DNA from: UBA7446 sp049596455
GTDB lineage: Bacteria; Bacteroidota; Bacteroidia; Flavobacteriales; Flavobacteriaceae
Length of the DNA: 64,000 bases
Assembly (NCBI GenBank): GCA_049596455.1
Contig: JBMYLP010000001.1
Location: 185,081-249,080 of the forward strand
Reading direction: 5' to 3'
Below, one piece after another: positions 35,810 to 42,839 of this stretch (position 1 is the first letter of the stretch; each line of letters opens with the position of its first letter). Below the pieces are notes generated by a model. That model searched no databases and was not told the origin of the DNA. It saw only the letters and a program-made list of their open reading frames with translations. A program made the position numbers and the translations under genes.

Positions 35810-36889
35810 ATGATAGAAATACACATTTTACATTTCATTTTAGGAGTACTTCTCTTCTTCATAATCAATTGGATTGGAAGACACTCTTATTCTGTTGGAT
35901 ATATGCAAATTTCAATGTTTTTGAAAGTCGAAGAAGCGCCTGCATTTAATTTTCTTTTTCGAATTATAAGTCCAATCGTTTACTTGTTCATCGTTTCTGC
36001 AATTCTTTACAAATTAGGATTTGACAGATTTGTAACAAACGCATATTTTATTTCAATTTATTACATCGCTTTTCGATTAGCTTTCAATCTGGTCACTAAT
36101 CGTGGACTTTTAATGAACTGGTATCGCCAAGTTTTATATTGGATATCGATAGTTTCAATATCATATTTTGCTTACACAGAAATAATTTACAAAAAAGAAA
36201 ACATCTTACCGGATTTTGAAACTGTTTCGAATGAATTATGGATAATAATTCTAATATTTTTATTTCATACACTTAATCAAATCCGAATTTCTTCCGATAA
36301 AACAATTAAGAGAAAAGATAATTACTTAAAAAGCCGACTTTCTCATTTTAAGGAAAAATATGAAGATTTAGTAAATGAAATACTAAAAAACGATAAATTG
36401 AAATCAATAGCCTACGCTATAATGATTTATGAAGATTTTAATCGACCTAAAGTCGCTCGTTTAGTTGAAAACACTCGTTTCAAATTGACTGGTAAAAAGC
36501 ATTCACTCGGACTTATGCAGGTTCAAACAACTGAATTCATTAACGACAAAAAAAGTGTAGAATTAGGACTTGAAAAAATTAGCAATGCTTACAAAAAGCA
36601 ACTCAAGAAAAAAGGACTCGATAAAGAGGAAACTATTGATATTCTATTATCAGACNNNNNNNNNNATGGTGGACACTTGGGCAACCGTAGGAAGCTAGAC
36701 GCTTGGCATAATGAATGGTCAATGGAACGAAGAATCATAGCGAATTACAACAAAGACAATGAATACGTGCACGAGGTACGAACATTAACTGAAAAAATAT
36801 TTGAACTAAATACATCTGAAAATAAGTCTTATTTATTCCCAAAATATAAAGGGGAAAGACCAAGATATTATGACGATGAAGAAGAATAA
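35810..36889 (+). CDS. cassette 3: polytopic membrane protein with lysozyme-like (SLT-type) domain, interrupted by a gap
   Basis: A frame of about 359 codons with about five membrane helices in the first 160 residues and a soluble C-terminal domain. The latter resembles soluble lytic transglycosylase/lysozyme folds: IMIYEDFNRPKVARLVEN with a candidate catalytic Glu208, SLGLMQVQT (like SxGLMQI), and RRIIANYNKDNEYVHEV (like the AYNxG motif). Ten N at 36656-36665 cut the domain, so the exact length and reading frame across the gap are not certain. The start is 19 bases inside cassette 3. A membrane-bound muramidase, possibly a toxin or phage-related factor, is an inference. Confidence 0.6.
   Translation: MIEIHILHFILGVLLFFIINWIGRHSYSVGYMQISMFLKVEEAPAFNFLFRIISPIVYLFIVSAILYKLGFDRFVTNAYFISIYYIAFRLAFNLVTNRGLLMNWYRQVLYWISIVSISYFAYTEIIYKKENILPDFETVSNELWIIILIFLFHTLNQIRISSDKTIKRKDNYLKSRLSHFKEKYEDLVNEILKNDKLKSIAYAIMIYEDFNRPKVARLVENTRFKLTGKKHSLGLMQVQTTEFINDKKSVELGLEKISNAYKKQLKKKGLDKEETIDILLSDXXXXGGHLGNRRKLDAWHNEWSMERRIIANYNKDNEYVHEVRTLTEKIFELNTSENKSYLFPKYKGERPRYYDDEEE
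36656..36665. other. assembly gap (ten N) inside cassette gene 3
   Basis: A standard ten-N spacer in the lysozyme-like domain. The frame stays open on both sides if a length of one modulo three is assumed, but the true length is unknown. Confidence 0.95.
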
Positions 36890-36896
36890 AAACTAT

Positions 36897-37027
36897 GCCC
36901 AACAATGGCTATAAGTAATTGCTTGTTCTCGCCTACTTCTGAAAACCCTTGCGGATTTTCAGTTTGGTGTGTACTTGCAAAGTTAAGTGCTAAACCACGC
37001 AACTACTCATAGCCGAGACCGTTGGCA
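36897..37027 (+). repeat. attC-like site 3 (131 bases), near copy of site 1
   Basis: Same length and arms as site 1 (left arm 36907-36922, right arm 36999-37014), about 94 percent identical between the core triplets by eye. The outer bases differ: inverse core GCCCAAC and core GTTGGCA. The similarity to site 1 ends at the AAC and GTT triplets. In the inner hairpin TGAAAACCC-TTGC-GGATTTTCA the one mismatch is again C-A on this strand and G-T on the other. Confidence 0.85.
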
Positions 37028-37038
37028 ACAATTAGAAA

Positions 37039-37605
37039 ATGAAAGAGATTTTAACTAAATATTTCATTGATAGAAGTGAATGGAGAAAGTGGCTCGAAAC
37101 AAATTTTGAGACCAGAGACGATATTTGGTTGGAATACCCATTGAAAAAGACCGGTAAAGAAAGAATTTTATACAATGATGCAGTTGAAGAAGCCTTATGC
37201 TTTGGATGGATAGATAGTTCAGTTAAATCATTAGATGAGCAGACTACAATTCAAAGATTCTGTAAGAGAGGAAAAAACTCAACTTTCTCTCAACCAAACA
37301 AAGAACGCTTAAAATGGCTCTTTGAAAATAACTTGATTCACAATTCAATTAAAAATGAAGTTTTAAAAATAATTGAACAAGACTTCATTTTTCCAGAAGA
37401 CATAATTGAACAGTTAAAAATGGACAAGACTGTTTGGGAGAATTATGAAAGGTTTTCAGAACCATATAAGCGAATAAGAATTGCTTACATAGATAGTTCA
37501 AGAAAAAGACCAGAAGAGTTTGAAAAGCGATTGAACAATTTCATTGACAAGACAAAAGAGAATAAACTGATTAAAGGATTTGGCGGAATTGATAAATACT
37601 ATTAA
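37039..37605 (+). CDS. cassette 4: YdeI/OmpD-associated family protein
   Basis: A 188-residue protein of the YdeI/OmpD-associated type: SEWRKWLETNFETRDDIWLEY, YNDAVEEALCFGWIDS with SVKSLDEQTTIQRFCKRG, and the basic C-terminal helix RKRPEEFEKRLNNFIDKT. Family members are small cytoplasmic proteins, some linked to resistance to antimicrobial peptides or bacteriocins; the molecular activity is unknown. It is complete, starts 17 bases inside cassette 4 after AATTAGAAA, and ends about ten bases before the AACTGTTGCCAAC end of its cassette. Confidence 0.85.
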   Translation: MKEILTKYFIDRSEWRKWLETNFETRDDIWLEYPLKKTGKERILYNDAVEEALCFGWIDSSVKSLDEQTTIQRFCKRGKNSTFSQPNKERLKWLFENNLIHNSIKNEVLKIIEQDFIFPEDIIEQLKMDKTVWENYERFSEPYKRIRIAYIDSSRKRPEEFEKRLNNFIDKTKENKLIKGFGGIDKYY

Positions 37606-37618
37606 AAACAAAAACTGT

Positions 37619-37812
37619 TGCCAACAAAACCTATACGCAATGCGGGTTGACGAGATAAACGAAAGGTTAGTGTTTTTAGCCCGCCAAAGCTCCGCCTTGA
37701 GGTTTTTGTTGAATAAATTTAATAACACAAAACGCAGCTTTGGCTACCGTTTGTGCCAGATGAAAAGTTTCGGCTTTTCAATTCCGCACTGCGCATAGCC
37801 AAACCGTTACCT
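37619..37812 (+). repeat. attC-like site 4 (194 bases), right end of the array
   Basis: Inverse core TGCCAAC (37619-37625), spacer AAAAC, left arm CTATACGCAATGCGG (37631-37645), a long branched centre (CCAAAGCT with AGCTTTGG; TGAAAAG with CTTTTCA), right arm CCGCACTGCGCATAG (37784-37798), spacer CCAAACC, core GTTACCT (37806-37812). Two A-C positions occur in the arms at 10 and 15 bases after AAC, as in sites 1-3. The core bases after GTT and the flank lack the AATT cassette start, so the chromosome resumes here. Confidence 0.82.
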
Positions 37813-37858
37813 CGAGCCACTAATCATCAAAATTCGTCATTAAACCATCAACCACCCT

Positions 37859-37889
37859 TTTGCAAACACTAACGGCTTTTATATCTTTA
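37859..37889 (+). promoter_or_regulatory. predicted yebC promoter
   Basis: TTTG at 37859-37862, a 19-base spacer and TATCTTTA at 37882-37889 (7 of 8 to TAnnTTTG), with the ATG 12 bases further. It begins 47 bases right of the last core site, so the array did not separate yebC from this promoter. Confidence 0.45.
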
Positions 37890-37901
37890 CCAAAACAAGA
37901 T

Positions 37902-38618
37902 ATGGGACGGGCATTTGAATTTCGCAAGGCACGAAAAATGAAGCGTTGGTCGGCAATGGCAAAGACCTTTACACGCATTGGCAAAGACATTGTCATGGCG
38001 GTCAAAGAAGGCGGTCCAAATCCCGAAACCAATTCCCGCCTTCGTGCCGTGATTCAAAATGCAAAGTCGGCAAACATGCCCAAAGACAATATTGAGCGTG
38101 CCATAAAACGCGCCACCGACAAAGGCACCGAAAACTACAAAGAAGTACTGTTTGAAGGCTATGCGCCCCACGGCATTGCCGTGTTGGTGGAAACCGCCAC
38201 AGACAACAACAACCGCACCGTTGCCAATATTCGCAGCTATTTTAACAAGTGTAACGGCAATTTGGGCACCTCGGGTTCGGTGGAATTTATGTTTGACCAT
38301 ACCTGTAATTTCCGTATTCCCAACGAGGGTTTAGACGCCGAGGAGTTAGAGTTGGAGTTTATCGATTTTGGCGTGGACGAAGTCTTTGTAGACGAAGACG
38401 GCATTTTACTCTATGCGCCTTTTGAGTGTTTTGGTGCCATTCAAAAAGAATTGGAAAACAGAGAAATCGAAATCCTCTCTTCTGGGTTTGAGCGTATTCC
38501 CACCACTACCACTACCCTCTCTGGCGAAGCCGCCGAAGAAGTAGAAAAACTGATTGAAAAAATTGAGGAAGACGACGACGTGCAAAACGTCTATCATTCC
38601 ATGGTGCTAGCCGAGTAA
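37902..38618 (+). CDS. yebC: YebC/PmpR family protein (transcription or translation factor)
   Basis: A 238-residue protein of the TACO1/YebC family. The start MGRAFEFRKARKMKRWSAMAK at 37902 is the conserved N-terminus; the frame extends 14 codons further upstream without similarity. Further signatures are NPETNSRLRAVIQNAKSANMPKDNIERAIKRA and YAPHGIAVLVETATDNNNRT. The family was described as DNA-binding regulators and more recently as helping ribosomes at proline stretches. Its stop region overlaps the convergent kdsB by 12 bases. Confidence 0.95.
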   Translation: MGRAFEFRKARKMKRWSAMAKTFTRIGKDIVMAVKEGGPNPETNSRLRAVIQNAKSANMPKDNIERAIKRATDKGTENYKEVLFEGYAPHGIAVLVETATDNNNRTVANIRSYFNKCNGNLGTSGSVEFMFDHTCNFRIPNEGLDAEELELEFIDFGVDEVFVDEDGILLYAPFECFGAIQKELENREIEILSSGFERIPTTTTTLSGEAAEEVEKLIEKIEEDDDVQNVYHSMVLAE

Positions 38619-39326
38619 CGCCTTGGCACGCTCCAAATCTTCGGGGGTATCAATGCCCACACCCACAAAATCGGTAGGCAGCATTTGCATCACTTTTCCC
38701 ATTTCCAAATACCGAATGGCTTCTATTTTCTCTGCCAATTCTAAAGGGGTTGGTGCTTGTGCATAAAAATCGAGTAAGGCAGCTTTTCGAAAGGCATAAA
38801 TCCCCACATGACGATACGCCTGTCCTTCAGCACGCATAAACGGTATGGGCGCACGTGAAAAATACAATGCCCTACCCTGTTGATCGGTAACTACCTTTAC
38901 CACATTTGGGTTTTCCAAGTCTTGCTTTTCAGCAATGGGCATCATCAGCGATGCCAAATCGATGGTTTTGGCAGTATCGTTTTTAAAAGCTTCAATCAAA
39001 TCTGACAAGGCTTTTTGGGCTATAAACGGCTCATCGCCTTGTACGTTTATCACCACATCGGCATCCATGTCTTGCACACATTCCGCCACCCGATTGCTCC
39101 CGCAATCGTGGTCTATAGTACTGCGAAATACGTTTCCGCCCAATGATTTTATATGTGTTTCGATTTCATCGGAATCGGTAGCCACCCAAACCGCATCAAA
39201 TAAATGAGTGTTTGCAACCGCCTCGTAGGTGCGTTGCAATACGGTTTTACCACTTAAATCGGCTAGGAGTTTGCCCGGAAAGCGTTGGGCTTCAAATCGT
39301 GCAGGAATAACAGCTATAATGCGCAT
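38607..39326 (-). CDS. kdsB: 3-deoxy-manno-octulosonate cytidylyltransferase (CMP-KDO synthetase)
   Basis: KdsB activates KDO with CTP for lipid A core synthesis, consistent with a Gram-negative cell. The 239-residue protein shows IAVIPARFEAQRFPGKLL, VWVATDSDEI, INVQGDEPFI, VKVVTDQQGRALYFSRAPIP and RHVGIYAFRK. It lies 18 bases downstream of the helicase gene on the same strand and is convergent with yebC. Confidence 0.96.
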   Translation of the reverse strand: MRIIAVIPARFEAQRFPGKLLADLSGKTVLQRTYEAVANTHLFDAVWVATDSDEIETHIKSLGGNVFRSTIDHDCGSNRVAECVQDMDADVVINVQGDEPFIAQKALSDLIEAFKNDTAKTIDLASLMMPIAEKQDLENPNVVKVVTDQQGRALYFSRAPIPFMRAEGQAYRHVGIYAFRKAALLDFYAQAPTPLELAEKIEAIRYLEMGKVMQMLPTDFVGVGIDTPEDLERAKALLG

Positions 39327-39344
39327 AGGGCAAAAATAGGCAAA

Positions 39345-40769
39345 TCATTCCTGTTCAAAATAATCATCAGAAAAGCCAATTAAAAAAAGTGTTTCGGTGG
39401 CACGGGTAATTGCCGTATATAACCACCTAAAATAATTGGCATCCAAACCATCGGGCAAATAGGGTTGCTCTACCAACACCCGTTTCCATTGCCCCCCTTG
39501 CGCTTTGTGGCACGTAAAGGCATAGGCATATTTGACCTGTAGGGCATTAAAAAATGGATTCTTTTTGACATTCAAATACTGCTTGTATTGCGGCAAATGC
39601 GCATAATCTTCCCTTACGGCTTGATACAGTTTGGAATTGTCTTCAAACGAAAGCGCATGGGAATCCGACTCAAGGGTATCCAAAATAAACACCGTGTCAA
39701 AAGGTTCTTGATCGGGATAATCGAGCATACGAATATGGACTTCGGCAAATGTGAATCCGTACAATTCTTTTACAGCCTTCACCGAAAGTACCTCTACAAT
39801 ATCGCCGTTGGCGATAAAACCGGGACCTGAATCGGGAGCCAGCCAATGGTAATTGTTTTTGACCACCATAATCAAATCGCCTGTGGCGAGTTCGGGTTCT
39901 TTTCCCAAAATTTGGGTACGAATTTGTTTGTTGTATCCGTTGGCGCGTTTGTTGGAGCGCACAATACAGGCTGTTTGTTCCCTCCCCACTGTGCGGAATG
40001 CTTCTTCAATAGCATCTTGAATTTCGTAGCCATCTTGAAGTCTAACAATATCTGGAAATCGAGCCAAAATAAATTGGAATTGAGTGGTTTGCCCCGAAGT
40101 GAGTTGTTGCCGAATTCGAGTGGCGTTAAATAAAATCCCCGAATCTTTTCCCTGTCGGACTACCTCGTTGAGTTCAATTTCGTGTGGCGTAAGTCCGTGT
40201 TCCATGGTCAATACACGAGCGTCTAAGGCAGGGCTTAATTCGGTGTGTACGGGAGGAAGTTGGGCAGTATCACCTACCAACAAAAGTTTACAATCTTCGC
40301 CAGCATGGACGTAGTGAATAAGGTCGTGCAAGAGCGAGCCGTTTTCAAAAAGTTTGCTTTGCTGTTGTTGATCGGCAATCATAGAGGCTTCATCGACCAA
40401 AAAAAGCGTGCGTTTAAATTTATTCTTTTGGAGTTTGAATTTTAAATTTCCTTGACGCTCTTGTTGCGCAAAATAAATGCGTTTATGAATGGTATATGCG
40501 GGGCGGTTGGCATATGCCGCCATGACTTTAGCAGCACGTCCAGTGGGTGCTAGCAGCACGGTTTTGTAGCGCATCGCTCCTATGGATTTTACCAATGTTC
40601 CAATAAGTGTCGTTTTTCCAGTTCCCGCAAATCCCTTAAGCATAAATACTTCATTTTCAGTAGATGACGCTAAAAATGCTGCCAAATCCTGAAGGGCTTG
40701 CGCTTGAATGGGCGTGGGCGTAAACGGAAAATTTTGTTTTAATCGTGAAACAAAAGCGGATAAATTCAT
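39345..40769 (-). CDS. RecD-like ATP-dependent DNA helicase (superfamily 1)
   Basis: A 474-residue SF1B-type helicase: Walker A GFAGTGKTTLIGTL (about residue 47), APTGRAAKVMA, the DEASM motif II, VGDTAQLPPV motif III, and the C-terminal UvrD_C_2 segment YAFTCHKAQGGQWKRV and LYTAITRATETLFLIG. It resembles RecD2-like or Dda-like 5'-3' helicases in Bacteroidota and lacks RecB/RecC partners nearby. A role in DNA repair or in clearing stalled forks is inferred from the family. Confidence 0.9.
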   Translation of the reverse strand: MNLSAFVSRLKQNFPFTPTPIQAQALQDLAAFLASSTENEVFMLKGFAGTGKTTLIGTLVKSIGAMRYKTVLLAPTGRAAKVMAAYANRPAYTIHKRIYFAQQERQGNLKFKLQKNKFKRTLFLVDEASMIADQQQQSKLFENGSLLHDLIHYVHAGEDCKLLLVGDTAQLPPVHTELSPALDARVLTMEHGLTPHEIELNEVVRQGKDSGILFNATRIRQQLTSGQTTQFQFILARFPDIVRLQDGYEIQDAIEEAFRTVGREQTACIVRSNKRANGYNKQIRTQILGKEPELATGDLIMVVKNNYHWLAPDSGPGFIANGDIVEVLSVKAVKELYGFTFAEVHIRMLDYPDQEPFDTVFILDTLESDSHALSFEDNSKLYQAVREDYAHLPQYKQYLNVKKNPFFNALQVKYAYAFTCHKAQGGQWKRVLVEQPYLPDGLDANYFRWLYTAITRATETLFLIGFSDDYFEQE

Positions 40770-40821
40770 TGGTTAAAAGTAGGAATGTTTTATGTAAAGG
40801 CGTAGCGAAGGAAAAAAATTG

Positions 40822-40829
40822 TAAATTTG
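40822..40829 (+). promoter_or_regulatory. possible -7 box upstream of 40854 gene
   Basis: TAAATTTG is an exact TAnnTTTG match, 24 bases before the ATG at 40854, in the divergent gap after the helicase gene. No -33 TTTG at the usual spacing was found. Confidence 0.35.
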
Positions 40830-40853
40830 TTTGCATCAAAATCATACGTTGAC

Positions 40854-41504
40854 ATGAAAAAAATCTTACTCCCAGTGCTATGGATACTTATTGTCTTCTT
40901 TGGCTATAAGCTGTATAATTCCATTTACGAGCCTATACAATTCAACAAAGTAAAAACCGAGCGCTATGCGGATGTTATCCGTTCCCTTAAAGACATTGGT
41001 AATGCGCAAGTAGCTCATAAAAGTGTAACTGGTGTATATGCGCAAGATTTTAAAAGCTTAGTGGAATTTGTGGATACAGCGCAATATGTGCTTATTGAAA
41101 AAAGAGATTCCAGTTATTTAGAATACGACCGTGTATATAGAATCGATATGCTAAAAGAAGTGCAAATTATTGACACTCTTGGGTTTGCCTCTGTGAAAGA
41201 CTCACTTTTTGGTACTTCTGATCACTACAAAAATATGGCAACAGTTCCTGTAAAAGGCGTTGACGCTACGTTTAACATGAAGGCAGATGTTATTGACAAA
41301 AACGGATATCAAGTACCTGTATTTGAAGTGCGTGTAGATAAAGACGTTGTACTTCACGATCAAGACGCATATTTGTTAGAACAAGAAAAAGCAACCATTT
41401 CTGTAGATGGTGTGAATGGCCCAGCTATTATTTTGGGATCACTTTCTGAGGTTAGCACCAACGGAAATTGGCCCACCATTTACGATGCAGGAACACAAGA
41501 ATAA
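40854..41504 (+). CDS. membrane-anchored protein of unknown function
   Basis: A 216-residue protein with an N-terminal membrane anchor (MKKILLPVLWILIVFFGYKL) and a periplasmic part with a helix of the pattern RYADVIRSLKDIGNAQVAHK, which resembles pilin-like or type II secretion-like N-terminal helices but without a cleavage motif. I choose ATG at 40854 since the nine codons before it carry no feature. It overlaps the DUF3822 gene by 20 bases, and with rsmD forms a three-gene run common in this lineage. Function unknown. Confidence 0.75.
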   Translation: MKKILLPVLWILIVFFGYKLYNSIYEPIQFNKVKTERYADVIRSLKDIGNAQVAHKSVTGVYAQDFKSLVEFVDTAQYVLIEKRDSSYLEYDRVYRIDMLKEVQIIDTLGFASVKDSLFGTSDHYKNMATVPVKGVDATFNMKADVIDKNGYQVPVFEVRVDKDVVLHDQDAYLLEQEKATISVDGVNGPAIILGSLSEVSTNGNWPTIYDAGTQE

Positions 41505-42303
41505 TACATCTAAAAACAGTACCGTTTTGTCCATTCACGTACACGTGGGTGGACTTTCTTTTTTTACCCACAACACCAAAACCCAAAAAGCCACACCAGT
41601 CGTTCGCAAAAAATTTGCAAACCACACCCCCATTGAAAAACTACACGAAGAAATTTTTAGCGTACTAAAGGCGCAACAACTTCTAGAAAAATCATTTAAA
41701 AAAGTTCTTTGCAGCATTGAAAATAATTTGGCTACTCTAGTACCAAAATCCCTGTTTGAAGAAAACTCATTACACGAATACGTCCAAAAAGACATTGCTA
41801 TTGAAGCAAATGATTTTGTTACCTATGACATTCTTCCAAATGCAGATTGGGCATGCGTTTATGTGCCCTATGTAAACGTAAACAATATGTTGATAGATGC
41901 TTTTGGGTCATTTAAATACTACCATGCGGTTAGCGTTTGGCTTCAAGCCATAGCATCGCACAGCAAAGCAGACGGTGAATTGGTATGGAGTTTATACAAG
42001 GAAAACGATCATTTGCATGTAGCGCTTTTAAGAGATAAAAAACTTCAATTTTACAATTGTTTTGAAGCTGCTAATCCAAAAGACGTAGCCTATTATGTGC
42101 TGCTATCGGCAAAGGAAAATAATGTCAGCCCCAATGAGGTGCCCTTATTTGTGGCTGGAGATATTGTCGCCGAAGATGCTACCTACAAAGAATTACACAC
42201 GTTTGTGCGTAGTATAAACTTTCTCACGCCAGAGCATAACTTCCTATTTGAAACACCAAGATTGCATGCCCACCAAGACTTTTGCGTGTTAAATTTAATC
42301 TAA
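41485..42303 (+). CDS. DUF3822 family protein
   Basis: A 272-residue cytoplasmic protein with the actin-like/ASKHA-reminiscent outline typical of DUF3822: STVLSIHVHVGGLSFFTHN at the start, FVTYDILPNADWACVYVP in the middle and FLTPEHNFLFETPRLHAHQD at the end. Its function is unknown; in Bacteroidota it usually sits next to rsmD, as here, where its TAA stop shares a base with the rsmD ATG. The start at 41485 is chosen over the earlier in-frame ATG at 41416, which lies deep in the preceding gene. Confidence 0.85.
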   Translation: MQEHKNNTSKNSTVLSIHVHVGGLSFFTHNTKTQKATPVVRKKFANHTPIEKLHEEIFSVLKAQQLLEKSFKKVLCSIENNLATLVPKSLFEENSLHEYVQKDIAIEANDFVTYDILPNADWACVYVPYVNVNNMLIDAFGSFKYYHAVSVWLQAIASHSKADGELVWSLYKENDHLHVALLRDKKLQFYNCFEAANPKDVAYYVLLSAKENNVSPNEVPLFVAGDIVAEDATYKELHTFVRSINFLTPEHNFLFETPRLHAHQDFCVLNLI

Positions 42304-42839
42304 TGCGTATCATTTCAGGAACTCAAAAAGGAAGGCGCATACATCCACCAAAAAACCTTCCTGTGCGCCCCACTACCGACAGAGCCAAAGAAGCCCTTTT
42401 TAATATTTTGATGCATCAATATGCTTTTGAAGAAACAACCGTTTTGGATTTGTTTGCAGGAACGGGAAGCATCAGCTATGAATTTGCCTCACGTGGAGCG
42501 CAACAGATTGTAGCCGTAGATAAAAATGCAGCATGCACCAAATTTATATCGCAAACTGCCGAGGAGTTAGCACTTCCAATTACGGTTGTCCGCGCCCCTG
42601 TGTTAAGCTTTTTAGAGCGGATAAACACAAGCTATAGCTTTATTTTCGCTGATCCGCCTTATGCCTTTTCAAAAGAAGAATATCGTGGTTTGGTAGATGC
42701 TGTTTTTAGTAAAAATGCGGTGCAAAACGATGGACTGCTTATCATAGAACACGCCGAGCAAATAGAACTCTCAGACCTCAATCGTTTTACAGAAGCCAGA
42801 AGTTACGGCGGTTGTGTGTTCTCGTTTTTTGAAGGGTGA
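42303..42839 (+). CDS. rsmD: 16S rRNA (guanine-966-N2)-methyltransferase RsmD
   Basis: RsmD methylates G966 of 16S rRNA in the assembled small subunit. The 178-residue protein begins MRIISGTQKGRRIHPP at 42303 (overlapping the upstream stop, TAATG), has RPTTDRAKEALFNIL, the SAM-binding DLFAGTGSISYEFASRGA and the N6/N2-type catalytic motif FADPPY. It ends one base before the stop of the convergent rhomboid gene. Confidence 0.95.
   Translation: MRIISGTQKGRRIHPPKNLPVRPTTDRAKEALFNILMHQYAFEETTVLDLFAGTGSISYEFASRGAQQIVAVDKNAACTKFISQTAEELALPITVVRAPVLSFLERINTSYSFIFADPPYAFSKEEYRGLVDAVFSKNAVQNDGLLIIEHAEQIELSDLNRFTEARSYGGCVFSFFEG

Larger units (their letters stand above)
33827..37806 (+). mobile_element. 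integron-like array of four gene cassettes without an integrase gene
   Basis: Four units, 33827-34788, 34789-35790, 35791-37021 and 37022-37806, each hold one plus-strand gene followed by an attC-like palindrome. The junction is always G^TT in a core GTTRGNN. Each unit starts TTRGNNNNAATT and ends AACTNNNNCYAAC, with the eight variable and fixed outer bases complementary between its own two ends: TTAGCAAAA/TTTTGCTAA, TTAGGTGTA/TACACCTAA, TTGGGCATA/TATGCCCAA, TTGGCAACA/TGTTGCCAA. That is what integration of circles at an integron leaves behind. Gene starts lie 17-26 bases inside each unit. The genes are more AT-rich than the flanks, unrelated to each other, and lie between the conserved-looking gcvT-reductase pair and yebC. 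No tyrosine recombinase is present in the window. Confidence 0.88.

Noticed and set aside
34664..37027. The duplicated 131-base palindromes as a MITE, REP element or insertion-sequence end
   Set aside because: No target-site duplication or transposase-type terminal repeats. Similarity stops at AAC and GTT, and the bases beyond match the ends of the adjoining cassette instead, which a transposed repeat would not do.
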